Positions 45,372 through 54,239 of a DNA stretch of 64,000 bases are shown here, piece after piece. Below the pieces are notes generated by a model, which saw only the letters and a list, made by a program, of their open reading frames with translations, was not told where the DNA came from and made no database searches. This DNA comes from Microcystis panniformis FACHB-1757 (GTDB lineage: Bacteria; Cyanobacteriota; Cyanobacteriia; Cyanobacteriales; Microcystaceae), in contig NZ_CP011339.1 of assembly GCF_001264245.1 (NCBI RefSeq), forward strand, positions 4,960,001 to 5,024,000. Reading direction: 5' to 3'. The position numbers were made by a program, and so were the translations under genes. Within the stretch, counting starts at the first letter, position 1; every line of letters begins with the position of its first letter.

Positions 45372-45524
45372 CTATCCACTAATGTTAGTTATTGTCGTTG
45401 ATGCGATAAATCCCTGAATTTCCCCAGCATCAATACGCTCAAATAATCTTGCTGCTTTTTCCACAAATAGCTCTCGTTCTTGTAGAAAATCAAGAATGAC
45501 ATTGTTATCAATCAGAACTCCCAT
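45372..45524 (-). pseudogene. Truncated VapC-like PIN-domain toxin (first 50 residues)
   Basis: MGVLIDNNVILDFLQERELF is the start of a PIN-domain ribonuclease with the first metal-binding Asp replaced or shifted (IDNNV). The ORF ends at 45372 with no C-terminal acidic residues. A matching PIN C-terminal fragment is found at 48712, in the other orientation. The start overlaps the antitoxin remnant as TAATG. Confidence 0.65.
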
Positions 45525-45661
45525 TACTGATGCTTCTCGATCAGATAGGTTACATAATCGGTTGGGGCGTTAGTTTCCCCTGTAGCTGCCGAAATCTCAG
45601 AAACACCTCGCAAGCGCAACAGATTTCCCCGCTTGGATTTGAGGTTTGCTTCCCGTTGTTT
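45524..45661 (-). pseudogene. C-terminal remnant of the antitoxin paired with the PIN toxin
   Basis: The frame reads REANLKSKRGNLLRLRGVSE, then TGETNAPTDYVTYLIEKHQ before the stop that overlaps the toxin start. No start codon with a good context is seen upstream, where a different plus-strand fragment (MYEQGEITLEGLARKAPLIA, 45665-45757) begins. This looks like a recombination junction. Confidence 0.5.
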
Positions 45662-45664
45662 AGA

Positions 45665-45757
45665 ATGTATGAACAAGGTGAAATCACCCTAGAGGGATTA
45701 GCAAGAAAAGCTCCTCTCATTGCCCGTGCTATTGAAAAGCAACAGGAAATCTCTTAA
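45665..45757 (+). pseudogene. Short gene fragment, MYEQGEITLEGLARKAPLIA
   Basis: A 30-residue frame ends at TAA 45755-45757. It resembles the tail of a small DNA-binding or antitoxin protein, but has no complete domain. Low confidence. Confidence 0.3.
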
Positions 45758-45817
45758 ATCCTAGACAAACAAAAAAACATTAGTATTTCGGCATCTAGTC
45801 GGGTATTGGCTGTACCA

Positions 45818-46070
45818 TTATTTAATATCAATTTGCTGTAATTCTGGTAAAAGTTCTTTAAATAAAAGCCTAAATCTTTTTATACATATTATTTTAAACA
45901 TCAATTTTAAAGCATCCCAATTAATTGCATCATAGGGGACAAATTCTAGGACAATTTTTATGTTTAATTTTTTGATACAAATCAAAAGCCAATGCAGGCA
46001 AATATAATCTTCTATAACTGACAATTCTGGTAACTTTTCCCGATGTTTAGGATGTACCATGTCATAAATT
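45818..46070 (-). pseudogene. Hypothetical ORF truncated by the ISL3 insertion
   Basis: The frame reads YDMVHPKHREKLPELSVIED, then YICLHWLLICIKKLNIKIVL and ends LLPELQQIDIK. Its upstream part (MLTQNLEEP) is encoded by the IS end, so the real N-terminus is lost. I recognise no family. Confidence 0.4.
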
Positions 46071-47315
46071 GGCTCTTCTAGGTTCTGTGTGAGCATGGTA
46101 TAATAGTAACACAGAACAGGAGGTGGGTTATGTGGATAAATTTTGATCAACTCCTCGATTTACCAAATGTAACAGTGGTCAATTATCAAAAAATTGCTCA
46201 GACAATTTTCCTAAAGCTTGCTCTTTTAAATGAAACAATTGAATGTCCGAATTGCCATCAAACCTTAGACAGAATCAATCAGACAGAGTATAATCTAGTC
46301 AGAGACTTGTCAATATTAGGTAATCCAGTATATTTAGAAGTACCACGCCGTCAGTTTCATTGTCAAAAGTGCCAAAAGTATATCAGCGAAAGACTGAGTT
46401 TTATGAGATTAAGACAGCATCATACAATTCGCTATGAATCGATGATTTATGAGAGAGTAAAAAATTGTAGCATCGAAGAAATAAGTCGAGAAGAAGGGTT
46501 AGGATGGTCAGAAGTTGAGTTAATATTTAATCACTGTGCTAAAGAACTAGAAAAGGAAGAGTGGGAAGCACCAGAACGAATAAGCTTAGATGAATTTAGT
46601 AACTTAAAAGGACATAAAGATTTCATCACAACGGTCGTAGATATGGACAAGAAAATTTTACTAGATGTGATTAAAGGACATAAGCAAGAAGAATTAATGG
46701 AAGCCTTAAAAGCACAGCCAGACGCAGTTCGGGAGAAAGTGAAAGAAGTGAGCGTCGATATGTGGTCAGGATTTACAGCAGTGATCAAGGAATTATTTCC
46801 CAATGCTAAAATCATCTATGACCGTTTTCATGTAATGGCTATCATCAATGACGAGCTTAATAAATTGAGAAAGTTAATGGGGGTGCATGAAAAAGGATTA
46901 CCTCATTTATTATGGAAGAATAAAGAGGACTTAAAGGACGAGCAAAAACAACAACTAGAAGTTATTCTGAAAGAACATCCATGCTTAGGAATAGCCGGGG
47001 AAATGAAAGAAGAAATTAGACAAATTTATCAAAGTAGTAGAACGTTCAGAGGTGCTGAGAGAAAATTGGAAAAATGGATAAGAATAGGCGGGATATTATA
47101 TGAAAGTAGTGCCAGGATGATCCAGAAGCATTTGCCAGGTATTTGTAATTACTTTGAAAATCAGACAACCAACGGATTAATTGAGGGAATGAATACCAAA
47201 ATAAAGCTTATTAAAAGAATGAGTTATGGATTTACCAATTTTGAACATCTTCGACTTAAGCTGTTTGCTTGCTTTAATTCATAACAAAAATTAACACACG
47301 AAAACCAGAAGAGCC
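46071..47315 (+). mobile_element. ISL3-family insertion sequence (1245 bp)
   Basis: The ends GGCTCTTCTAGGTTCTGTGTG and CACACGAAAACCAGAAGAGCC (the right end as read on the plus strand) are imperfect inverted repeats. ATAAATT is duplicated at 46064-46070 and 47316-47322. It carries one intact transposase gene. Confidence 0.9.
46130..47284 (+). CDS. ISL3-family transposase
   Basis: The 384-residue protein has an N-terminal zinc finger (ECPNCHQTLD...FHCQKCQKYI), a helix-turn-helix and the DDE domain with RISLDEFSNLKGHKDFITTV, VSVDMWSGFTAVIKELFPNA, IYDRFHVM and the last acidic region NGLIEGMNTKIKLIKRMSYG. The frame is intact, so the element may be active. Confidence 0.95.
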   Translation: MWINFDQLLDLPNVTVVNYQKIAQTIFLKLALLNETIECPNCHQTLDRINQTEYNLVRDLSILGNPVYLEVPRRQFHCQKCQKYISERLSFMRLRQHHTIRYESMIYERVKNCSIEEISREEGLGWSEVELIFNHCAKELEKEEWEAPERISLDEFSNLKGHKDFITTVVDMDKKILLDVIKGHKQEELMEALKAQPDAVREKVKEVSVDMWSGFTAVIKELFPNAKIIYDRFHVMAIINDELNKLRKLMGVHEKGLPHLLWKNKEDLKDEQKQQLEVILKEHPCLGIAGEMKEEIRQIYQSSRTFRGAERKLEKWIRIGGILYESSARMIQKHLPGICNYFENQTTNGLIEGMNTKIKLIKRMSYGFTNFEHLRLKLFACFNS

Positions 47316-47358
47316 ATAAATTTTTTGTTTGATTAAAATATTTTTTTTGCATCGCTCC

Positions 47359-48680
47359 TGACTGACGGACACAAGTGGGTCAAAACCTGACAAGACAAGG
47401 GTTGCCAAAAAGAAAAATATCTGGGTAGATAGGGAAAAAGCAAGAATCCCTACAAGATGAAAACCGAGAACAGAATCTTCTCCCAAGTTTATTCCTATCT
47501 AGAACAAGGAAGCCGATTTGTGGATAAAAGACATTTAACCGTCCTCAGTTGGATGGTGACAGCCCTACTCAGTAGTCAAAGTCTCAATCAAGCCAGATGG
47601 GAACCCTTTGTACAAAGCAGAGCCGAACAAGCCAATAGTTATCAGAGACGGTGGAATCGCTTTTGCCAGAATGGAAGAGTAGCGGTGGAAAAGATATACA
47701 TCCCCTTAATATTGAAAGCCATCGAGACTTGGAAGGAGAAGGGGGAAAGACTGTATCTAGCAATAGATACCACTCTGTTGTGGAATCAATACTGCTTTGT
47801 CTATCTAGCGGTGGTCTGCGGGGGGAGAGCCGTCCCCTTGATGTGGATGGGATTAGAACATGGTAGTGCCAGCCTAGCTTTTGAGAAATACGAACCCTTG
47901 TTGGACAGAGCCAAAGGCTATCTTCAGGGCTTTGAGAATGTCATGCTGTTAGCCGACCGAGGCTTTGCCAATCAGCAATTAATTCAATGGCTCAGGAAAA
48001 ATACTTGGCATTGGTGTCTTCGCTTACCTTGCGATACCCTCATTTACGGTGTTCGCCGTCGGGGTTTTGGCTATGAGGTCAGAGAACTCTATCCTCCCAA
48101 ACGGCAAGCCTGCTTTGATCGCAACGTTCAAGTCTGGCAGGAGGCTAGAATCACTGCTCATCTTGCTTTAGCCTCTGTTCCAGGGGTTAAGGATAATTGG
48201 GCAATTCTGAGCGATGAACCTCCTACCCTTGACACCTTCTGGCAGTATGGTCTTCGTTTTCCCATTGAACATCTCTTTCAAGGGCAGTAAATCGGGCGTT
48301 TTTGACTGGGAACATTCTCGTGTTCGCTCTGCTGCTTGTTTAGAACGTCTCTATCTCATTGTTGCCATTTCTATTCTCTTTGCTACTTTAACTGGCATGG
48401 CGGTTCAACAATCTGGCTCTCGCCGTCAGGTTGATGCTCATTTTCGGCGTGGTTTGAGTTATTTGAAAATTGGTTGACGTTGGCTGGCGGGAGTTGTTCA
48501 TAAGGCGCGTCCCTTCTTGCGACTTGACCACTTATTTTCTGTTGACCCTTTTCCCTGTTTTGCTTCTCGCAAAGCTCGTCAGGATTATTATGGCAAAATT
48601 ACCTTTTCTTTTATTCAGGAGTTTGAGGCTTTCACATAACAGTACTTGTCTTTGTATTGAAAAATGTGTCCGTCAGTCAG
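47359..48680 (+). mobile_element. IS4-type insertion sequence, decayed (1.3 kb)
   Basis: A perfect 16-bp inverted repeat, CTGACTGACGGACACA at 47359-47374 and its complement at 48665-48680, bounds it. No target duplication is found. The transposase has a frameshift and an in-frame stop. Confidence 0.8.
47457..48639 (+). pseudogene. IS4-type transposase, frameshift and TGA stop
   Basis: The first frame to 48290 has LYLAIDTTLLWNQYCFVYLA, NVMLLADRGFANQQLIQWLR and FPIEHLFQGQ. The next frame continues KSGVFDWEHSRVRSAACLER, with the expected final Glu region, to LKIG and a TGA at 48475-48477. The same frame continues RWLAGVVHKARPFLRLDHLF to 48639. TGG to TGA explains the stop. At least two lesions make it inactive. 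Confidence 0.85.
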
Positions 48681-48711
48681 AGCAGTAACTTTAAAATAAA
48701 TCAGAAAGATG

Positions 48712-49073
48712 TCCTTAGAAGATGCCATTATTGCGGGAACAGCTTTCGTTTATAATTTAACAATTGTAACTCGCAATATTGATGATTTTAATTTTCTTAG
48801 TAAATTAAATCTAATTAGGGTTTGCTGAATAAGTACGGGCGAAGCATTCGGATAGAAAATCTACCTTTTCACCGATAGGTTATTGTCCGAATGCTTCGCC
48901 CCTACAGGACGCGGGCCGATGAAGACGCAAGGTTTTGAACGAAGATTCTCTCAAAATCTTGCACCTGTTTCGCGAGAAAAGCCCCAAAACCTTTACTTTG
49001 CCTACATTTCAAATTTATTCAGCAAACCCTAATTAACCCTTTTCAACATTGGCCAATTGTCAATAGCTTTTGA
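48712..49073 (+). pseudogene. C-terminal part of a VapC-like PIN toxin, split by a MITE
   Basis: The frame SLEDAIIAGTAFVYNLTIVT, RNIDDFNFLSKLNLI has the C-terminal PIN pattern with Asp in EDAIIA and RNIDDF. It is cut by the MITE at 48818-49029. Removing the MITE and one TAATTA gives LINPFQHWPIVNSF and a stop at 49071-49073, the usual PIN ending. The N-terminal half has been replaced by the IS4 copy. Confidence 0.75.
48818..49029. mobile_element. MITE, TANNTA family (212 bp)
   Basis: GGGTTTGCTGAA and TTCAGCAAACCC ends are flanked by TAATTA at 48812-48817 and 49030-49035. The interior is close to those at 3215 and 53520, including the GCGAAGCATTCGG palindrome. It lies inside the PIN-toxin remnant. 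Confidence 0.9.
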
Positions 49074-49182
49074 GATGCTCTCACCCTGTAGAAAATCAAG
49101 AATATTTTTTAGGTGGAATAGGAAGATGAAATTTATCAATAAACTAATAAATTATCATCACCTAAACCACTTTCTAGCCTAA

Positions 49183-51603
49183 TTAATAGGGCCATTTCCA
49201 GTTAGTAATCTCGTCCTTATCGATACCATTGGTAAAAGCATAATCGAGATTTTCGATAATAGCATTTTTCATCCGTTCCTTCACATGACCAGCAGCAGAA
49301 CCTAATTTCGGCACGCGATCAATGACATCAATTACTAAATGAAAACGATCAACTTGGTTACGAATCGCCAATTCTAGGGGAGTATTAATATTCCCCTCTT
49401 CTTTGTAACCGCGCACATGAATACGTTCTTGATTACTGCGACGGTAGGTAAGTTTATGAATCAGCCAAGGATAACCGTGGAAATTAAAGATAATTGGCTT
49501 ATCAGGGGTAAATAAACTATCAAAATCCCGTTCCGATAAACCATGGGGGTGTTCACTTTCCGACTGTAATTTAAACAGATCAACCACATTGATAAAGCGA
49601 ACTTTTAAGTAAGGGAATTCCTCCCGCAGAATTGCCGTGGCCGCTAAAGATTCTTTAGTGATAATATCCCCACAGCAAGCCATAATTACATCTGGTTCAT
49701 CGGGATTTGTTCCGTCATCATCGTTACTGGCCCAATCCCAAATACCGATACCTTTAGTGCAGTGTTTAATTGCTTCTTCAATAGTCAAGTATTGCAGGTG
49801 TTTCTGTTTATCAGCAACGATAATATTAGTGTAATCCTTGCTCTTGAGACAGTGGTTAGCCACACTTAATAAACAGTTACCATCGGGGGGAAGATAAACC
49901 CGCACCACGTCGGCACTTTTATTGGTTACTAAATCGATAAAACCGGGGTCTTGGTGACTAAAACCATTGTGATCCTGCCGCCAAACCACCGAGGATAATA
50001 ACAGATTCCAAGAGGAAACAGAAGCACGCCAAGGTACATGATTTTTGCAGATATCGAGCCATTTAGCGTGTTGGTTGAACATGGAATCGATAACATGAGC
50101 AAAAGCCTCGTAGGAGTGAAATAAACCGTGACGGCCGGATAATAAATAACCCTCTAACCAACCGACTAAAGTATGTTCACTCAGCATCTCCATCACACGA
50201 CCATCGGGAGATAATTGGCTACCATCTAAATCCTCGGGATAGGTATCAGCTAACCAAGCTTTTTTAGTCACTTCATAGAGAGCCGCTAAACGATTAGAAG
50301 CAGTTTCATCGGGACCAAAAACGCGAAAATTAGTCATATTATTTCGCATTACATCCCGCAAAAATACCCCCATCACTCCCGTATTTTCCGCTTCCACTTG
50401 GCCCGGGTGGGTGACATCTACGGCATATTGACGAAAATCGGGCATTTTTAGATCTTTACGCAGCAATCCGCCATTAGCGTGCGGATTAGCACTCATGCGA
50501 CGATGACCAATAGGAGCGAGTTCTTTAAATTCCGGCTTAAATTGACCCGTGGTATAGTCAAATAATTCCTCCGGGTTATAGCTTTTCATCCACTCCTCTA
50601 ATTTTCTCAAGTGGTCGGGGTTTTCGTGCATCCCACCCATGGGGACTTGGTGAGCGCGCCAGAATCCTTCTACTTTATGACCATCAACATTTTTCGGACC
50701 GGTCCAACCCTTGGGAGACCGGAGGATAATCATTGGCCAGGGGTAACGTTTAGCTACTCCCGTGCTGCGAGCTTCCTGTTGATAGGAGCGAATCTGATTG
50801 ATACAGTGTTCTAGGGTGGCGGCCATTTTTTGATGGCAGTGCAGCAGGTCTTCATCTTCCTTACATTCGACGATGTAGGGAGTGTAACCGTAACCAACAA
50901 AGAGACTTTCTAACTCGTGGGTCGAAATACGGGAGAGAATGGTGGGATTAGCGATTTTATAACCGTTTAAGTTTAAAATTGGCAGTACCGCACCATCGCG
51001 AATCGGGTTAAGGAATTTATTCGAGTGCCATGCGGTAGCAAGGGGACCGGTTTCTGCTTCCCCATCACCCACCACCACGGCCGTAATTAGGTCGGGATTG
51101 TCAAAAACAGAACCGTAGGCATGGGAAACACTATAACCCAGTTCGCCGCCCTCATGGATAGAACCGGGGGTTTCGGGGGTGACGTGACTACCGATGTGAC
51201 CGGGAAAAGAAAATTGTTTAAAGAATTTTTGTAATCCTTCCTCGTCTTCACTTTTATCGGGGTAAATTTCCGAATAGGTTCCTTCTAGATAAACCGGACC
51301 GAGTACCCCCGGCGCTCCATGGCCGGGACCGGCCATAAAAATCACATCGAGGTCGTATTTTTTGATTAAACGGTTGAGGTGAACGTAGGTAAAACTTAAG
51401 GCCGGACTTGCTCCCCAGTGACCAAGTAAGCGATACTTAACGTGTTCGGGTTTAAGATGTTCCTTGAGCAGGGGATTATCGCGCAGATAAATCATACCTA
51501 CAGCTAAATAGTTACAAGCGCGCCAATAGGCATGGGTTTTGTAGAGTTCGTCTTGAGAAAGGGGATTTTGCTCTGTTAAGGGTCTTTCTGGTGCGGATAC
51601 CAT
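49183..51603 (-). CDS. xfp: Phosphoketolase (xylulose-5-P/fructose-6-P)
   Basis: The 806-residue protein is a thiamin-diphosphate enzyme with the family signatures EGGELGYSVSHAYG and the TPP motif VVGDGEAETGPLATAWHSNK, plus GQFKPEFKELAPIGHRRMSA. It splits xylulose-5-P or fructose-6-P to acetyl phosphate and a shorter sugar phosphate, a cytoplasmic route that bypasses decarboxylation. The ATG at 51603, preceded by GGAGAAA, is used; a start at 51699 would add 32 hydrophobic, non-conserved residues. It is divergent from gap1. Confidence 0.95.
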   Translation of the reverse strand: MVSAPERPLTEQNPLSQDELYKTHAYWRACNYLAVGMIYLRDNPLLKEHLKPEHVKYRLLGHWGASPALSFTYVHLNRLIKKYDLDVIFMAGPGHGAPGVLGPVYLEGTYSEIYPDKSEDEEGLQKFFKQFSFPGHIGSHVTPETPGSIHEGGELGYSVSHAYGSVFDNPDLITAVVVGDGEAETGPLATAWHSNKFLNPIRDGAVLPILNLNGYKIANPTILSRISTHELESLFVGYGYTPYIVECKEDEDLLHCHQKMAATLEHCINQIRSYQQEARSTGVAKRYPWPMIILRSPKGWTGPKNVDGHKVEGFWRAHQVPMGGMHENPDHLRKLEEWMKSYNPEELFDYTTGQFKPEFKELAPIGHRRMSANPHANGGLLRKDLKMPDFRQYAVDVTHPGQVEAENTGVMGVFLRDVMRNNMTNFRVFGPDETASNRLAALYEVTKKAWLADTYPEDLDGSQLSPDGRVMEMLSEHTLVGWLEGYLLSGRHGLFHSYEAFAHVIDSMFNQHAKWLDICKNHVPWRASVSSWNLLLSSVVWRQDHNGFSHQDPGFIDLVTNKSADVVRVYLPPDGNCLLSVANHCLKSKDYTNIIVADKQKHLQYLTIEEAIKHCTKGIGIWDWASNDDDGTNPDEPDVIMACCGDIITKESLAATAILREEFPYLKVRFINVVDLFKLQSESEHPHGLSERDFDSLFTPDKPIIFNFHGYPWLIHKLTYRRSNQERIHVRGYKEEGNINTPLELAIRNQVDRFHLVIDVIDRVPKLGSAAGHVKERMKNAIIENLDYAFTNGIDKDEITNWKWPY

Positions 51604-52313
51604 GAATATTTCTCCAATATCTATGAACGATGAGATTAAGAGAGTTGATAGACAATTTCTCCAGATTATCGAGAGGGTTAACCCTCGGTCAGTTTTCAAA
51701 CTGTAATCAAGAGTCTAACCTTTTGGGGCGCAAAAAACTATTAAAATAAGCTATATTTTGCCGATCCTGCTTGGGTAATTTATGTCAGTCGGGCGGGGTT
51801 TTTAAATGGCTTTTAAAGGAAAATTAATGTCTTCTTAACTTATAGAGCAATAAATTCTCTGAGAACTTTTTTGTCGGGAAGAGCCTAATTAGGCCTTCTC
51901 GATGCCGGTGGTGAGGACTACTAGGATAGCAAATTTATTATTTTTTATCTTTAGACCTCCTGCAAAAGTAAGTTTTAGAGCCGCTATCAGGTCAAAATAT
52001 CTAAAAAAATCGGATAAATTTGACATAATCTTAGATTTTATGGATATTATAGTTATCTTTTGTCTCCTGTCTCGGAGTCTCCTGTCTCGGAGTCTCCTGT
52101 CTCGGAGTCTCCTGTCTTCTCACCTAACGAAAGATTTTTGATTTTTGCAGGAGAGCTTTTGAAGCACTGAAACTTAAAATCTTTCTATACTTCATCTAGC
52201 GATCAACAAAAGCTGATTAGCATATATAGTGATTCTCTAAAGGCCAATCAATTCTCAAATTATTTTTTCTTGATCGTGCCTAAGCTTATCGCAGCTGCAA
52301 AGGAGTTTTTTTC
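51604..52313. promoter_or_regulatory. Divergent intergenic region xfp/gap1 with a 15-bp tandem repeat
   Basis: No gene is seen in 700 bases. The unit TCTCCTGTCTCGGAG repeats three times in full plus a partial copy at 52063-52122. Both promoters should be here; none is certain. AAAGGAG lies 6-8 bases before the gap1 ATG. Confidence 0.6.
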
Positions 52314-53348
52314 ATGACAAAAGTAAGAGTCGCTATCAACGGATTTGGTCGTATCGGTCGCCTCGTTTTTAGGGCGGGTATCCAAAATCCTGATTTCGAG
52401 TTTGTTGGTATCAATGATCTCGTCCCCCCCGATAATATTGCCTATCTGCTCAAATACGACTCCACCCACGGACGTTTTCAGGGTACGGTAGAAGCGAAAG
52501 AAGATGGCATCGTCGTGGATGGTAAGTTTATCCCCTGTTACTCGATTAAAGACCCTGCTCAACTGCCCTGGGGTGCAACCGGGGCCGATTATGTGGTTGA
52601 GTCCACCGGTTTATTTACCACCGCAGAAGGGGCCGGAAAACACCTAGAAGCAGGGGCCAAACGAGTGGTTATCTCCGCACCCACCAAAGATCCGGACAAA
52701 ATTCGTACTATTGTACTGGGCGTTAACGACAATGAGTACGATCCCGCTAAGGATCTGATCGTCTCTAACGCTAGTTGTACCACCAATTGTTTAGCCCCGA
52801 TCACCAAAGTTATTAACGATAACTTCGGACTAGCGGAAGGATTAATGACCACGGTACACTCGATGACCGCCACTCAACCCACCGTTGATGGTCCATCGAA
52901 AAAAGATTGGCGCGGTGGTCGCGGCGCTGGTCAAAATATTATCCCCTCCTCCACGGGAGCAGCCAAAGCAGTAACCCTAGTTATTCCTTCCCTAAAAGGC
53001 AAATTAACCGGTATGGCCTTCCGTGTGCCAACTCCCAACGTTTCGGCGGTGGATTTAACCTTTAAAACCGAAAAAGCCACCAGTTACGAGGAAATCTGCG
53101 CCGCTATGAAAGCCGCCAGCGAAGGACCGATGAAAGGTATCCTCGGTTATACCGATGAGGAAGTGGTATCGAGTGACTTTATCACCGACCCCCATTCCAG
53201 TATCTTTGATGCTAAAGCTGGCATTCAACTTAATGCCAATTTCTTTAAGGTCGTCTCTTGGTACGATAACGAATGGGGTTACTCCTGCCGGATGTTAGAC
53301 CTGATGAAAATGATGGCAGCTAAGGAAGCAACCCTAGTAACAGCCTAA
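52314..53348 (+). CDS. gap1: Glyceraldehyde-3-phosphate dehydrogenase, Gap1 type
   Basis: The 344-residue protein has the NAD-binding start VRVAINGFGRIGRLVFRAG, the active-site SNASCTTNCLAPITKV with catalytic Cys, and the HSMTATQPTVDGPSKKDWRG loop. Asp in FVGINDLVPPDN at the position that contacts adenosine ribose favours NAD over NADP, as in the catabolic cyanobacterial Gap1. It works in glucose breakdown, which fits the divergent phosphoketolase. Confidence 0.93.
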   Translation: MTKVRVAINGFGRIGRLVFRAGIQNPDFEFVGINDLVPPDNIAYLLKYDSTHGRFQGTVEAKEDGIVVDGKFIPCYSIKDPAQLPWGATGADYVVESTGLFTTAEGAGKHLEAGAKRVVISAPTKDPDKIRTIVLGVNDNEYDPAKDLIVSNASCTTNCLAPITKVINDNFGLAEGLMTTVHSMTATQPTVDGPSKKDWRGGRGAGQNIIPSSTGAAKAVTLVIPSLKGKLTGMAFRVPTPNVSAVDLTFKTEKATSYEEICAAMKAASEGPMKGILGYTDEEVVSSDFITDPHSSIFDAKAGIQLNANFFKVVSWYDNEWGYSCRMLDLMKMMAAKEATLVTA

Positions 53349-53513
53349 ATCAGTTATCAGTTATCAGTTATCAGTAACCAGTTATCAGTAAACAGTGAAC
53401 AGTGAACAGTAACCAGTAAACAGTAAACAGTGAAAAGACAGCACTGTTAATGCCATTAGACATCTCCAAGAGTTAAACAAAATAGTTCTAGGGCTGAAAT
53501 GTATGTCTTTGTC
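53349..53513. repeat. CAGTTATCAGT / CAGTAAACAGT repeat cluster
   Basis: Short units of the TATCAGT and AAACAGT type repeat from 53351 to 53435. They belong to the same heptamer class as the GATAACT repeats elsewhere. No terminator is obvious for gap1. Confidence 0.75.
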
Positions 53514-53519
53514 TATTTA

Positions 53520-53734
53520 GGGTTTGCTGAATAAATGTGAAATGTAGGCAAGGCAAGGGTTTTGTGGCTTTTCTCGCTCCCACAGGTGCAAGATTTTGAG
53601 AGAATCGCGCTTCAAAACCGGGCATCTTGAGCGGCGATTGCGTCCTGTAGGGGCGAAGCATTCGGGCAATAACCTATCGGTGAAACCGTAGATTTTCTAT
53701 CCGAATGCTTCGCCCGTACTTTTTCAGTAAACCC
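53520..53734. mobile_element. MITE, TANNTA family, inverse orientation (215 bp)
   Basis: GGGTTTGCTGAA and TTCAGTAAACCC ends are flanked by TATTTA at 53514-53519 and 53735-53740. The interior is the reverse complement of the 3215 copy. Confidence 0.9.
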
Positions 53735-53757
53735 TATTTAATATTGCTCACTTAATA

Positions 53758-53830
53758 AGTAGGTGGGTGTTAAAAATTGCCAGATCCCCCCTTATCAAGG
53801 GTGGCAGGGGTATCCCCCCACTTAATCCTC
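53758..53830. repeat. Truncated TA-flanked MITE
   Basis: The left end AGTAGGTGGGTGTTAAAAATT follows TA, and CCCCCCTTATCAAGGGTGG is present, but the second terminus (CCAGCTACT) is missing. Confidence 0.6.
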
Positions 53831-53870
53831 AAATCTGATAACTGATAACTGATCACTGATAACTGATAAG

Positions 53871-54239
53871 ATGAATCCAAAATTTAAAGATATTACCGCT
53901 TGGGAACAGGCACAATTATTAATGCAACCGGCATTTATTCGGGTGCTGGATAATCTGCGTAAACAGTTAGAAAATTCCCTCTGGAAAGGAACTTATACAG
54001 AAATTCAAGATCCCTATCCCAGTTATCTGCTCTGTTTGACTTATCTCGATCGCTCCGTTACTGTAAATATTTGGGAACTTTGTTTTCAAGTCTGTTTTCT
54101 CGATTATCCCACCGATGAAGGAGAGACCGTCACCATCGATACCAGTCTCCTCGATCCCACCGGTGAACTAGATTGGCAGAGTTTGGAAACGAAAACCGAG
54201 CGCATTATTAAGCAATTATTCGCTAATTTACCCCAATGA
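53871..54239 (+). CDS. Conserved-looking hypothetical protein upstream of ygfZ (122 aa)
   Basis: The protein has ITAWEQAQLLMQPAFIRVLD, LENSLWKGTYTEIQDPYPSY and a C-terminal acidic part. It has no signal peptide. The stop overlaps the ygfZ start as ATGA, so they are cotranscribed and translationally coupled. I do not recognise a domain. The operon may link it to Fe-S or folate-related function, but this is inference. Confidence 0.75.
   Translation: MNPKFKDITAWEQAQLLMQPAFIRVLDNLRKQLENSLWKGTYTEIQDPYPSYLLCLTYLDRSVTVNIWELCFQVCFLDYPTDEGETVTIDTSLLDPTGELDWQSLETKTERIIKQLFANLPQ

Noticed and set aside
52063..52122. Short CRISPR-like tandem repeat upstream of gap1
   Set aside because: Units of 15 bp follow each other with no spacer.
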